This document shows positions 1-9,203 of a stretch of DNA of 43,872 bases, piece by piece. The translations under genes and the position numbers were made by a program. Where the stretch lies: assembly GCA_018268835.1 (NCBI GenBank), contig JAFDVU010000042.1:1-43872 (forward strand), read 5' to 3'. The DNA comes from Acidobacteriota bacterium. Its GTDB lineage: Bacteria > Acidobacteriota > Terriglobia > Bryobacterales > Bryobacteraceae. Numbering within the stretch: the first letter of the stretch is position 1; every line of letters starts with the position of its first letter. The notes below the pieces were generated by a model. It ran no database searches and was not told the DNA's origin. It was given only the letters and a program-made list of their open reading frames with translations.

Positions 1-413
1 GACTTTTCGCCGGCCATCACGCTGGTGACGTAGATCTTGGGGAAAATGCCCTGCTGCCGGAAGGCGTCGGAAAGCAGCATACCGTTGCGGACGTCGTCGC
101 GCACGGCCTTGATGTAGGGCCCGAGCTTGGGGTCGGTGAGCCGTTCGGCCAGCAGGTCCAGGCCCTTGAGGATCGGCAGTCCGGCGCGGATGAGCGTCAC
201 GAACTGCTGGTTGAAGATCAGGAACTTCTCCAGGTTCAGCTTCTTACGGCCGAGCAGCGAGCTTGCCGAGGCGGCGCCGCGGCCCTTGATGGAATAGATC
301 AGGAAGCCCTGCGACGAGTACCGCTCGCGCAGTTCCTTCTCGCTCGCGGCGGTGGCCACCTGTTGGTGGATCTGGCCGCGGCCATCGGCGTATTTGAGTA
401 CGAACTCCGCCAT
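1..413 (-). CDS. pilC: Type II secretion/type IV pilus inner-membrane platform protein, PilC/GspF family (N-terminal part)
   Basis: This is the first 137 residues of a protein that runs off the left edge of the window. It starts MAEFVLKYADGRGQ and reaches the conserved GspF/PilC stretch FNQQFVTLIRAGLPILKGL, followed by LAERLTDPKLGPYIKAVRDDV. That is the first cytoplasmic T2SSF domain of the inner-membrane platform used by type IV pilus and type II secretion machines. Family members are usually about 400 residues with two such domains, so roughly two thirds are missing. The ATG lies 2 bases after the stop of the LolA-like gene, so the two are probably co-transcribed. It is distinct from the shorter TadB/TadC proteins at 27354-29289, which belong to a different machine. 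The choice between pilus and secretion roles cannot be made from this fragment. Confidence 0.85.
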   Translation of the reverse strand, partial: MAEFVLKYADGRGQIHQQVATAASEKELRERYSSQGFLIYSIKGRGAASASSLLGRKKLNLEKFLIFNQQFVTLIRAGLPILKGLDLLAERLTDPKLGPYIKAVRDDVRNGMLLSDAFRQQGIFPKIYVTSVMAGEK

Positions 414-415
414 GG

Positions 416-1054
416 CTAGGGCGTATCCTCCACCAGTTTCGCGCCCGGCGGCACCTGGAATTTGAACAACTTATCGTCCAGCGGGGGATCCACTTTTTCG
501 TCGTCGAAGCGGAATTCGATGACCGAATGGTCGTAGCCCACCACCTTCACCATCTGGATGCGGTGATCCGGCTGGACCACGAACTCCACGGTCGAATACG
601 GCAGATTATCGGTCACCGGCTCGGCCGTGATGCGCTTCCCGGACCCCTCGGCGACCGCCTTGATATTGCGGAACTCCTTCTGGAAGTGTAACTTGCCCAG
701 CAGGAAGGCAAGAGGCGCGCGCATGTCGTCGCTGGCCTTGAGCTTCATTTTTTCCACCTGGTTATCGTCCGGCGTGAACAGCCACAGGTTCTTGCCGTCG
801 CTGACGAAGAGCTTCCCCTTAGGCTGCGAATACTCCCAGCGCATCCGTCCCGGCTTGCGCAGCCTGAGGATCCCGCTTTCGCTCCGCCGGGGCCGCCCTT
901 GCGGCGTATAGTCCTCATGGAAAACGACTTGCAGTGTCTTGGCTTGGTTGTAACGGGCCTCGACTCCCTTCAGCAGGTTGTCCAGTTCGGGGTCCGCGCC
1001 AAATGCCGACACCGCGAGTAGCGCCAAAAGAGGGCAAATCCGGCTCACAAACAT
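416..1054 (-). CDS. LolA-like outer-membrane lipoprotein carrier protein
   Basis: The 212-residue protein has an N-terminal signal peptide (about residues 1-19, ending in SAFGA) and then a LolA-type beta-sheet domain. Recognisable features are the opening helix LDNLLKGVEARYNQAKTLQVVF, the RSESGILRLRKPGRMRWEY segment and KLFVSDGKNLWLFTPDDNQVEK. LolA proteins carry lipoproteins across the periplasm from the LolCDE complex to the outer membrane. The length fits the family. The gene sits between a BACON-repeat protein (34 bases upstream) and a pilC-type gene (2 bases downstream). It could be a LolA paralogue dedicated to an envelope machine rather than the housekeeping carrier; the sequence does not decide this. 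Confidence 0.85.
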   Translation of the reverse strand: MFVSRICPLLALLAVSAFGADPELDNLLKGVEARYNQAKTLQVVFHEDYTPQGRPRRSESGILRLRKPGRMRWEYSQPKGKLFVSDGKNLWLFTPDDNQVEKMKLKASDDMRAPLAFLLGKLHFQKEFRNIKAVAEGSGKRITAEPVTDNLPYSTVEFVVQPDHRIQMVKVVGYDHSVIEFRFDDEKVDPPLDDKLFKFQVPPGAKLVEDTP

Positions 1055-1088
1055 TTAGACGCAGGGACGCCGCCAAGCGTGCAACGGA

Positions 1089-3062
1089 CTACATCACCTG
1101 CACGGTGACCCCGGATTGCGTCGGCTTCCCGCCGATGGTCACCACGATCGGGTAAATACCCGGTGCCATCCCCTTGGGCACCGTCACGTTCAGTTGCAGG
1201 ACGCCGGAGACCACGCCGGGCGCCTCCCCCGCGAAACTGAAATCGGCCGGTTGTCCGCCGAGCATCACGCTCACCGGCAGTGCCGGCGCCGGAGTCAGCG
1301 GCGGGGTCGCGCTCACGGTGGTGACCTTCCCGGTCACCCCGGCAGGGATGGTCTGGCCTTCCCCGGTCAGGTACAGGGTCACGAAGCCCGGTCCGGACAA
1401 CGCCGCCGCCGGACCGGTCCCCGAGGCGTTCGCGGTGAAAATGCCGGGCAGGGCGGCGACCACCGGCACCTGCACGGTATTGGACGCCTGTCCGTTCCAC
1501 ACCACCTGGACCGCGGCGGTTGCGGCCCCGGCGAGTTCGTAGGGCGCGACCGCGGCCAGTTGTCCCGGCGTGGTGAACACCAGCGGCGCCGCCATCCCGT
1601 TGAACAGCACCTGCACGCCGTTCAGCGTGGTGGCGACGTTGCCCGAATCGTCCAGCGCCAGTCCGGCCAGCCCGGCGGGCGCCAGTCCGGAACCGAACAG
1701 CGTCACCATTTCGCCGGGCGCGATGCCGCCCTCCTGGTACCCGGCGGCGTTCATCACCCTGGCGATCGCCGGACTCGCGGGCAGCACCGTCAGCGCCACC
1801 GCGATGGCGGCCGTCCCCGTGGTGGTTCCGGCGCCGCTGACCGTGATCGTGGCGTTGTAGGTGCCGGGCGCGAGCCCGCCCGGCGCGATCGATACCGCGA
1901 GGTAGTTCGGCGTCCTGCCGGCCAGGGGCGTCACCTGCAGCCAGGAGCCCCCGGTCACCTGCACGGTGAAGTTCGGATTGGAGCCGCCGCCGGTGACCTG
2001 CACGTTCAGCGGGATCGGCGCCGTGCCTCCCACCCGGTAGGAGAAAGAGAGGCTGCCCGAGGACACCGCGATCACCGGCGCGGGGTGCACCGTCAGCCCC
2101 ACCGGCACGCTGAGCGTCGCCGCTTGCGACAGCGGCGTGACGATGACGCTGCCGCCGTAGTAGCCGGGAGCGAGGGCTTCCCACCCGAAAACCCCGACCG
2201 TGATCGCGCCGTTGGGCGTAGTCTGCCGGTTCACCTGGACCTGCAGCCAGTTGCCCGTCTGCACGATGGCGGAGGCGGAGAACGAAACCGCCACCCCGTT
2301 GGCGGAGTTGACCACAACCTGCTTGGGCACGCACACTTCGCCGAGCGTACAGTCGAAGCTCAGCGCCGCCGGCGACACCGTCAGGTTCGATTGCGCCTGC
2401 ACGGTGAGAGAGACCGGCACCGTGACGCTGGAACTGCCTATTGTGAAGATCAGGGATGCCTGGTACGTCCCCGCCACCAGGCCCGCCGGCGTCACCGTGA
2501 CGGTCACCGTGTAGCTGCCGGCCGCGCCCGCGATCGCGGTCTGGAGCCACGGCGGAAGCGTTCCCGCGGGCGGCTGGACGGCGAGCGGCGGTGCCGTCGG
2601 CCCGGTCACCGTCACCGGCTGCGACTGCGCCGGCCCGCCGAATACGCTGGTGAAACTCAGCGCCGCCGGGCTCACCGCGAGCACCGGCGGCGGCGTGACC
2701 ACGCCGGTGATCGTCAGGTTCACCGTGATGGTGCCGGTGTTGCCGTCCGAATCGGTGATATTGACCGTACCCTGGTACACGCCGTTGCCCAGGCGTTCGA
2801 TGGGCACGGTGGTCAACAGGTACGCGCCCAGCGAAAGGTCCGCCGCGCTGGAAGCGTAAGCGGAGTTGACCAGCAGCCAGCCGGTATCGCTGTTGGCCAC
2901 AGCGCTGTAGGATGAGGCGCCCGTCGCACTGGTCAGCGCCACGGTCGCGGAGGGATAGTTGTGGCTGCCGGAGACGTAAGACCAGTTGACCACCGGCGGA
3001 TTTGCCGTCACGCCGGCGGCGTACGCCGAAACCGCCGTAGCCAGGAGGATCGCCAGTCGCAT
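1089..3062 (-). CDS. Secreted BACON-repeat protein with C-terminal TIGR03437 domain
   Basis: The 657-residue protein begins with a short signal peptide (MRLAILLATAVSAYAAG). About four BACON/Ig-like repeats of roughly 90-100 residues follow, recognisable by openings such as VLAVSPAALSF and closings such as GLAPGTYNATITVS, with conserved WL pairs in the middle. From about residue 430 the sequence (ARVMNAAGYQEGG, APGEMVTLFGSGLAP, VPYELAG, YLTGEGQT) is the TIGR03437 domain typical of Solibacter-type secreted proteins. No catalytic residues are visible. An extracellular adhesive or carbohydrate-contacting role is inferred only from the repeat type. It lies 54 bases after the larger paralogue at 3117-6812, with a hairpin between them. 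Its C-terminal domain is very close to that paralogue, so a tandem duplication is likely. Confidence 0.85.
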   Translation of the reverse strand: MRLAILLATAVSAYAAGVTANPPVVNWSYVSGSHNYPSATVALTSATGASSYSAVANSDTGWLLVNSAYASSAADLSLGAYLLTTVPIERLGNGVYQGTVNITDSDGNTGTITVNLTITGVVTPPPVLAVSPAALSFTSVFGGPAQSQPVTVTGPTAPPLAVQPPAGTLPPWLQTAIAGAAGSYTVTVTVTPAGLVAGTYQASLIFTIGSSSVTVPVSLTVQAQSNLTVSPAALSFDCTLGEVCVPKQVVVNSANGVAVSFSASAIVQTGNWLQVQVNRQTTPNGAITVGVFGWEALAPGYYGGSVIVTPLSQAATLSVPVGLTVHPAPVIAVSSGSLSFSYRVGGTAPIPLNVQVTGGGSNPNFTVQVTGGSWLQVTPLAGRTPNYLAVSIAPGGLAPGTYNATITVSGAGTTTGTAAIAVALTVLPASPAIARVMNAAGYQEGGIAPGEMVTLFGSGLAPAGLAGLALDDSGNVATTLNGVQVLFNGMAAPLVFTTPGQLAAVAPYELAGAATAAVQVVWNGQASNTVQVPVVAALPGIFTANASGTGPAAALSGPGFVTLYLTGEGQTIPAGVTGKVTTVSATPPLTPAPALPVSVMLGGQPADFSFAGEAPGVVSGVLQLNVTVPKGMAPGIYPIVVTIGGKPTQSGVTVQVM

Positions 3063-3075
3063 CGCAGCAGGAAAC

Positions 3076-3108
3076 GCGCGGGGGAAGAGCCGGCGCCCTT
3101 CCCCGCGC
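3076..3108 (-). terminator. GC-rich hairpin between the two BACON-repeat genes
   Basis: On the minus strand, CTTCCCCGCGC (read in plus orientation at 3098-3108) pairs with GCGCGGGGGAAG at 3076-3087, with one bulged G and a loop of about 10 bases. Only GTTTC follows it in the direction of transcription, so the U-tract is weak. It may attenuate read-through or stabilise the 3' end of the upstream message. It sits just ahead of the next start codon, so it could also reduce translation. Confidence 0.4.
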
Positions 3109-3116
3109 CGGTCGGC

Positions 3117-6100
3117 TTACTGGATCGAAACCGTCACCGTGTTCTGGCTCTGGTTGCCGCCGATGGATACGATCACCGGCTGCGCGCCGCTGGCCACGCC
3201 GGGCGGTACGACCACGTTGAGTTGCATGACGCCGGAAACAAAGCCCGGCGCCTCACCGGCAAACGTGTAGTTCGCCGGCTGCCCGCCGATGGTGACACCG
3301 ATGGGCAGCAGCGGGGCCGGAGTCAGAGGCGGGGTCGCGCTCACGGTGGTGACCTTGCCGGTCACGCCCGCCGGCGCCGTCTGGCCTTCTCCGGTGAGGT
3401 AGATCACGATCGTGTCCCCTCGCGCCGCCGGATTGGAAGGCGCATTGACGCTGCCGTTCTGATTGAGAATCGCTCCCGGACCCGAGCCGGACGCGTTTTG
3501 CGTGAACAAGCCGGGCACCGTGGTGGCGACATTGACCGCAACACCGTTGGAGGTCTGGCCCAGGAACCGGACCAGCACGTTGGCGTTGGCGAACTGCGCG
3601 ATCTCGTACGGCACGACCGCCGAGACCTGCGTGTTGGAAACGTAGATCAAAGGCGCGGAGTAGCCGTTGATCTGCACCTGCGCGCCGCCCAACGTGGTGG
3701 CGACCTTACCCGAGCTGTCCAGTTGCAGGCCCGCTGCCGTAGCCGGTCCGATGTCGGTACCGAACAGCGTGATGATCTCGCCCGGCGAGATCACGCCCTG
3801 CACGTAGCTGGCCGCGTTGGTCACCTTGGTGACGGTGGGCAACGGAGCCGTCACGGTCAGGGTCACGTTGACAACCGTGGAACCCGTCGCGGTACCGCTG
3901 CCGGCCACCGTAACCGTGCCGTTGTACGTGCCCGCCGCGGTGATCTTGGTGGGATCGATCGAGACGCTGAGCGGTACGGTGCCGGTAGCCGCGGTGGTGC
4001 CCGACGCGGGCGATACCGCGAGCCAGTTTCCGGTGCTGGCCGCAACCGCCGTGAAGGCCAGCGCCCCGCCGTTGCCCGAAACCGCGAGTTGCTGCGCCGC
4101 TGGAGCACTCTGGCCCGCGCGATAGTTGAACGTCAGGCTGGTGGGCGAAGCCGAAATGCCGGGCGCGGTCAACGTCAGGGTGACCGGAACATTCACCACG
4201 GTCCCGCCCGTGGGCGCGATCGCGAGATTCCCCTGATACGTTCCGCCGGCCAGATTGGCCACCTGCACGCTCACTACAAGCTGGTTGAGCGGAGTGGTCT
4301 GCACCGCATTTCCGGCGGAGGTGAACAGCCAGTTGCCGCCCGAAGTCGTGGTCGGGGTAACCGTGAACGAGACCCCGGCCGAGCCGCTCGCGCTGGTGAC
4401 GGCAAGCGTCTGTATCGCCGGATTACCCTGGTCTTTCTGCGCGCTGAACGTCAGGCTGGTGGGCGATACCGTCACGTTGCCCGAAGCGCCGCCGCCACCG
4501 CCACCGCTGGTGACGGTCAGGGTGACCGGGAAATTCTGTGTCGTGCCGGAGCCGGACGTGAAGGTCAGGGTGCCGGTATACGTTCCCGCCGCCAGGCCCG
4601 CCGCCGCCGCGCTGACCGTGATGTTGTTCGGCGTGCTGCCCCCCGCCGGACTCACCGTGAGCCAGTTCTGGTTGCTGGTGATGGAGAAGGTGGTGGTCGT
4701 GTTCGCCGAGATCGCAATCTGCTGCGAGGTCGGACTGCTGCCCGTCGCCGCGCTGAACGCCAGCGAACTCGGCGAGAAGGTGAACGGACCGGTTCCGCCC
4801 CCGCCTCCCACGCCGTTGTCGATCACCAGGACCACCGGTACCGTAATCGACCCCAGTCCGGAGGGCGCAATCGTCACGGTGCTGCTGTATACGCCGCCGG
4901 TCAGCCCCTTCGGATCGGCCGAAATCACGATGTACTTGGGCGTGGCGATCACCGAAATCCACGATGCATTCGCCGTCCAGGCGTTGGACACATCCAGCGC
5001 GTTGTTCAGCGTGCCGTCGGCCGTGGAGAACTGCACGACCGAACCATTCGGTGCTGTGGCCGCGCCGCCGCTCTGCGCATAGAAGATCACGCTGCCGGGT
5101 CGCGCCGTGAGGACCGCCGCTGAGGTCACCGCCACGTTCACCGTGACGGTCTGCGTGCCGCCGGGCGTGGCAATCAGGATGGTACCGGTGTAGGTTCCCA
5201 CCCCCAGGGTGGACGGATCCACGATGATCGTGGGCTGCGCCGGCAGGGACGTGCCGCTGGCCGGACTCAGCGAGATCCAGCCGCTGCCCTGCTGGTACGT
5301 GACACTGCTGCTCCAGTTCCCCGAGGGCCCGGTGATCACGATGTCCGGACGGCTGATGAAGCCGGTGGAGGTACCCGCCTGCCAGTAAAGCTGGACCGTC
5401 GAGGGCGACACGGCGCTGGTCCCGCCGGAGCTTCCGCCGCTGCCTACCGTCAGCGTGACCCCTACCGACTGCGACTGGCTGCCCACCGTCACCGTGATGT
5501 TTCCGCTATAGGTTCCGCTGGCCAGGTTGGTCGGGATGATGCCCACGGCCACGGACCCGGCCGTATTCGAAACCAGTGAGGAACTGCCGGCGGTCGCCGT
5601 CAGCCAGCCGCCCGTGGAGGAGGCTGTCGCGGTAAACGCTCCGCCCGTGGTACTGATCACGCTCAGGTTGGCCGTCTGCTGTCCGCCGCCCACCGCCGAA
5701 CTGAACGCCAGCGACGACGGCGTCACCGTGAGGCCGCTGGAGGTTCCGCCGTTCACCGACAGGTTGACCGTGATACTGGCCGTGTTGCCATAGGTGTCAC
5801 TGAGGTTGAGAGTGGTACTGTATGAGCCCGTCGTCAGGCCCTGCACCGAAGAACTCAGTGCCAGGGTAATCGTCGAGTTCGGGACAACCGCTACCTCGAA
5901 GAAACTGCCATTGACCGATAGCCAGGCGGCGGTGGACGGCCACGTCACCTTGACCGAAGGCGCACCCGAATTATCCGTGACCGTGACGGACTGGCTCGCC
6001 GACGGTGTGCTGCCGGTCGTGTAGTTCAGGCTGACGGTGGATGGAGCGACGCTCATGATGCCGCCGGAGCCCGAACTGCCCACACTGAAGGTTACCGATA

Positions 6101-6812
6101 CGGTGGCCGCGGCTCCCGAAGTCGGGGTAATCGTGATCGTCGCGTTACAGAGACCGGCGGAAAGTCCGTAAGGGTTTGCCGCGATATTCAGCGTTGCCGG
6201 CGCACCGCTGGTGATCGAACTGATATTCAGACTCGCGGTGAGCCACTGCTGGCTGGTGCAACTGGTGAGGGTGCTCGACACCGTGAGGCCGATACTGGAC
6301 GAGCTACTCGTGGAGATCGTGATGCTGTTGTCGTAAACCGTGCTACCGTTCACCGGCGTGGTAAGCGTGCTGATGGTGTTGCTCAGCGTGATGCCGGTGC
6401 CGCCGCCCCCGCCGCCACCACCCGAACCGCCGCCCGCCGTGTAGGTAACCGTAATGGTGGCTGGCGCCACCCCGGCGCCCGAGAGCGTGACGGTCGCGGT
6501 GTAAGTGTTCCCCGCCGTCAGGCCGGCTGTCTGATTGAGCTGCAGTCCGAGCAGCGCCGGCGTGGTTTGCGCTCCTCCCGGCGACACCGTGAGCCAGACG
6601 CCGTTGCCCCCGTCACTGGCATAGGTGGTCGCCGTTGTAAACGTGATCGCCGCCCCGGTACTGTTCACGTTCACAGCCCCGTTCTGGTTGAGGTTGACCG
6701 TGGTGGCACTGAGCGAGAAGGCCGTCTGCGACCAGCCAGGCGCTGCCAGAACCCCAGCCAGCGCAACGATAAGAAGTAGATTCAGCTTGAAAGATTTCTG
6801 AGTAGCGTCCAT
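3117..6812 (-). CDS. Large secreted BACON-repeat protein with C-terminal TIGR03437 domain
   Basis: I place the start at the ATG at 6812 (MDATQKSFKLNLLLIV), giving 1231 residues. GAGG lies 7 bases upstream of it, and a signal peptide ending near APGWSQ follows. A start 11 codons further upstream has no such support. About nine BACON/Ig-like repeats follow, each opening like LTVTPSSLAFSSAVGG and closing like GLAAGTYTGTLTFTSG with a central W-L/I pair. Glycine-rich linkers separate some repeats. The last 230 or so residues (VTKVTNAASYVQGV, SPGEIITLFGTDIG, VPYEIAQ, YLTGEGQT) are the TIGR03437 domain. No enzyme motif is seen. The protein is probably an exported, elongated surface or matrix protein; that role is inferred. 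The neighbouring 657-residue protein shares the architecture with fewer repeats. Confidence 0.87.
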   Translation of the reverse strand: MDATQKSFKLNLLLIVALAGVLAAPGWSQTAFSLSATTVNLNQNGAVNVNSTGAAITFTTATTYASDGGNGVWLTVSPGGAQTTPALLGLQLNQTAGLTAGNTYTATVTLSGAGVAPATITVTYTAGGGSGGGGGGGGTGITLSNTISTLTTPVNGSTVYDNSITISTSSSSSIGLTVSSTLTSCTSQQWLTASLNISSITSGAPATLNIAANPYGLSAGLCNATITITPTSGAAATVSVTFSVGSSGSGGIMSVAPSTVSLNYTTGSTPSASQSVTVTDNSGAPSVKVTWPSTAAWLSVNGSFFEVAVVPNSTITLALSSSVQGLTTGSYSTTLNLSDTYGNTASITVNLSVNGGTSSGLTVTPSSLAFSSAVGGGQQTANLSVISTTGGAFTATASSTGGWLTATAGSSSLVSNTAGSVAVGIIPTNLASGTYSGNITVTVGSQSQSVGVTLTVGSGGSSGGTSAVSPSTVQLYWQAGTSTGFISRPDIVITGPSGNWSSSVTYQQGSGWISLSPASGTSLPAQPTIIVDPSTLGVGTYTGTILIATPGGTQTVTVNVAVTSAAVLTARPGSVIFYAQSGGAATAPNGSVVQFSTADGTLNNALDVSNAWTANASWISVIATPKYIVISADPKGLTGGVYSSTVTIAPSGLGSITVPVVLVIDNGVGGGGGTGPFTFSPSSLAFSAATGSSPTSQQIAISANTTTTFSITSNQNWLTVSPAGGSTPNNITVSAAAAGLAAGTYTGTLTFTSGSGTTQNFPVTLTVTSGGGGGGASGNVTVSPTSLTFSAQKDQGNPAIQTLAVTSASGSAGVSFTVTPTTTSGGNWLFTSAGNAVQTTPLNQLVVSVQVANLAGGTYQGNLAIAPTGGTVVNVPVTLTLTAPGISASPTSLTFNYRAGQSAPAAQQLAVSGNGGALAFTAVAASTGNWLAVSPASGTTAATGTVPLSVSIDPTKITAAGTYNGTVTVAGSGTATGSTVVNVTLTVTAPLPTVTKVTNAASYVQGVISPGEIITLFGTDIGPATAAGLQLDSSGKVATTLGGAQVQINGYSAPLIYVSNTQVSAVVPYEIAQFANANVLVRFLGQTSNGVAVNVATTVPGLFTQNASGSGPGAILNQNGSVNAPSNPAARGDTIVIYLTGEGQTAPAGVTGKVTTVSATPPLTPAPLLPIGVTIGGQPANYTFAGEAPGFVSGVMQLNVVVPPGVASGAQPVIVSIGGNQSQNTVTVSIQ

Positions 6813-6833
6813 GTTATTTCCTCGGCCAAAACG

Positions 6834-6839
6834 ATCATA
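6834..6839 (-). promoter_or_regulatory. Candidate -10 box for the large BACON-repeat gene
   Basis: The minus strand reads TATGAT, about 22 bases before the chosen ATG at 6812. The predicted short leader would contain the GAGG ribosome-binding site. No good -35 box was found at the usual spacing, so this is tentative. Confidence 0.3.
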
Positions 6840-6929
6840 CAACATCGATTGTCCTTAAAACAGACAACTCGATCTGTTTCAATGATGGAAAGCGGGCGAG
6901 AGCGGGACGCGGTTATCCCGATGGTATCG

Positions 6930-9170
6930 CTATTTCAGGATTTTGAAAAGGTTGCTGTAGTCGTCTGTCCACAATCGCACACTCTTTTTCGAATCGAGCG
7001 GGCTGGAATTCGATAATTCTTCCTGCGTAAATCCCGTGGCCGGATTCGCAATCAGCACCCAGGTCGCGCCGAAAACGTCCTGCGTCTCGTCATCCTCCGT
7101 ATCCACCACGCGCCCGGCTTTGTGCAGCACACTGGCCTCCCCCTGCAACACCGGTTCCAGATCCAGGTATCGATTGGAGATATGGACGGCCAGGATTCCA
7201 TCCGGTTTCAAGTGACGGAAATACAGTTCCATGGCCTCGCGGGTGAGCAGGTGCACCGGAATCGAGTCGCTCGAAAACGCGTCCACCGCGAGCACATCGA
7301 AATTCTGCGGCTGCTCCCGTTCGAGCGAGAGGCGCGCGTCCCCCATGGCCACGTCCAGCTTCGCCTTGCAGTCGGGGACGAAGTAGAATTGGGTGCGCGC
7401 GATGTTCAGTACCAGCGGGTTGATCTCGTAATAGCGGATATAGTCGCCCAGCCGGCCGTAAGTCGCGACCGTGCCCGTGCCCAACCCGATAACCCCGATC
7501 CGCACCGCTCCGTTGCGCTGCTTTTCGCGAATGGCGATGCCCACCCCGGTGTTCGGTCCGTAGTAAGTCGTGGCCAGGTGCCGCCGCGCCGGGCTGAGAT
7601 ACTCCTCGCCGTGATTGATGGTGCCGTGGGTCAGGGTGCGGGTGGCGTCCAGCGCGTCCGGCGAGCCGTTATCGCGCACGCGCAGTCCGCCGTAGAAATT
7701 GCGCACCACCACGCGGTAACCGTGGGAGGTCTGCCGGACCTCGTTGGCCACGTAACCCACCAGCAGGAGCACCAGGACCTCGCTCAGCACCGCCGGTACC
7801 TTCACGCTGCTGCGCACCCATCCCGGTCCGCCGCGCAGAATCGTCGCCGCGATCAGCCCCGCCAGCAGGAAGGCGCCCATCATGATGCCGTTGCGCACGT
7901 TGTCCTCCGGGCTCCAGTCGCGCGCCGCGTAATCCCAGATCCCGGTCCAGGCGAACCCGAGCAGCGCCAGCGCCACCGCGGCGATCACCAGGCGCGGCGG
8001 CGAGAGCAGTTCCGCCAGGAACCCCCAGTCCGGATTGGCGCGCAGCGCGATGAGCACAATCACGCCGCACACCGCCAGTCCGAGCGGCATTTCGTAAAAC
8101 GAGTTGAAAAAGTGCGGCGCGATCAGCCCCACCAGCACGCCGCCCAGCGCGCCGCCGGCGGAAATCATCAGGTAGAAGTGGGTCAGGTAGCGCGGCTCCG
8201 GCTTGAGCCGCACCAGTTCGCCGTGGCACACCATGCAGCACGTGAACAGGCCGATCGAAAGCAGCGGCACCAGCACTTTGATCGACACGTTGCCGCTGGC
8301 GTCGATGCCCATCGCGTAGGCCATGCTGCCCAGCGCCACCGCCAGCAGCTGCAGATACGGGTTGCGCCTGTACCAGCCCTCGCCTTCGAAGCAGAGGATG
8401 AAAGTCAGCAGGTAGATCGAAAGCGGCAGCACCCACAGGAACGGAATCGCCGCCACGTTCGCCGAAAGATGGTTGGTGATGGCCAGCAGCAGCACGCTCG
8501 CCACCGCCGGCAGGATGAGCCACAGCGCGTAAGTGCGCGCCGTGGGCGGATCAGCGGGCGGATCGCCGGCCGCCTCCGCAACCTCCTGGTAGCCCTCGCC
8601 CGAGCGCCAGGCGGTGAACCCGCAGAGCGCAATGAATACACCGTAGGCCCACGACCACATGGTCGCCTGCTGGTGCGTCCCGAACGCCGGCTCGAACACG
8701 AACGGGTAGCTGATCAGCGCGCCCATGCTGCCCACGTTCGACAGCGAGTACAGCCGGTACGGCATGGCGCCCTTGTACCTGCGCGCGTACCACGCCTGGA
8801 TCAGCGGTCCCGTGGTGGCCAGCATGAAATACGGCAGCCCGACCGTGGCCGCGAGCAAGCCCAGAATACGCAGCGTAGGCTCGTCCGGAGTCGCGGGTTT
8901 CCACGAGGCGTTGGGCAGGATAGGCAGGACCAGCGCGCTGATGACGAGCATGGCGCAGTGCACCATCATCTGCACCCGCGGCCGCAGGTAGCGAACCAGT
9001 GCGTGAGAGTACAGGTATCCGAGCAGCAGCGCCACCTGGAAGAACAGCATGCAGGTGGTCCATACCGCGGCGCTTCCTCCGAACCAGGGCAGGATGATCT
9101 TGGCGATCACCGGCTGTACCTGAAAGAGCAGAAACGCGCTCACCAGAATCGTCAGGGCGTAAAGAAACAT
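6930..9170 (-). CDS. Membrane-fused spermidine synthase-like methyltransferase-fold protein
   Basis: The 746-residue protein has a polytopic N-terminal half (about residues 1-480). It starts FLYALTILVSAFLLFQVQPV and contains the IAKIILPWFGGSAAVWTTC segment typical of the MFS-like module of fused spermidine synthases. The C-terminal half (about 530-720) is a Rossmann-type SAM-binding/aminopropyltransferase domain. It shows VIGLGTGTVATYG (glycine-rich loop), YYEINPLVL (acidic end of strand 2), MGDARLSL, VDAFSSDSIPVHLLT and LAVHISNRYLDLEPVL. Such fusions are common in environmental bacteria. The true substrate is usually unknown and polyamine synthesis is unproven. The gene stands between a glutaryl-CoA dehydrogenase gene 33 bases upstream and the BACON-repeat gene downstream. 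No S-adenosylmethionine decarboxylase is nearby, which argues against a dedicated spermidine pathway here. Confidence 0.83.
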   Translation of the reverse strand: MFLYALTILVSAFLLFQVQPVIAKIILPWFGGSAAVWTTCMLFFQVALLLGYLYSHALVRYLRPRVQMMVHCAMLVISALVLPILPNASWKPATPDEPTLRILGLLAATVGLPYFMLATTGPLIQAWYARRYKGAMPYRLYSLSNVGSMGALISYPFVFEPAFGTHQQATMWSWAYGVFIALCGFTAWRSGEGYQEVAEAAGDPPADPPTARTYALWLILPAVASVLLLAITNHLSANVAAIPFLWVLPLSIYLLTFILCFEGEGWYRRNPYLQLLAVALGSMAYAMGIDASGNVSIKVLVPLLSIGLFTCCMVCHGELVRLKPEPRYLTHFYLMISAGGALGGVLVGLIAPHFFNSFYEMPLGLAVCGVIVLIALRANPDWGFLAELLSPPRLVIAAVALALLGFAWTGIWDYAARDWSPEDNVRNGIMMGAFLLAGLIAATILRGGPGWVRSSVKVPAVLSEVLVLLLVGYVANEVRQTSHGYRVVVRNFYGGLRVRDNGSPDALDATRTLTHGTINHGEEYLSPARRHLATTYYGPNTGVGIAIREKQRNGAVRIGVIGLGTGTVATYGRLGDYIRYYEINPLVLNIARTQFYFVPDCKAKLDVAMGDARLSLEREQPQNFDVLAVDAFSSDSIPVHLLTREAMELYFRHLKPDGILAVHISNRYLDLEPVLQGEASVLHKAGRVVDTEDDETQDVFGATWVLIANPATGFTQEELSNSSPLDSKKSVRLWTDDYSNLFKILK

Positions 9171-9203
9171 GAATCGTCCAAAAGTCGCGGGGCGGGAGCC
9201 CTC

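Noticed and set aside
2961..5123. A long plus-strand frame opposite the BACON-repeat genes
   Set aside because: It is highly basic and repetitive, mirrors the repeats of the real genes and has no start context or domain.
4440..6430. DNA tandem repeats in the large BACON-repeat gene as a separate repeat feature
   Set aside because: The periodicity is explained by diverged protein repeats; no exact long DNA repeat was seen.
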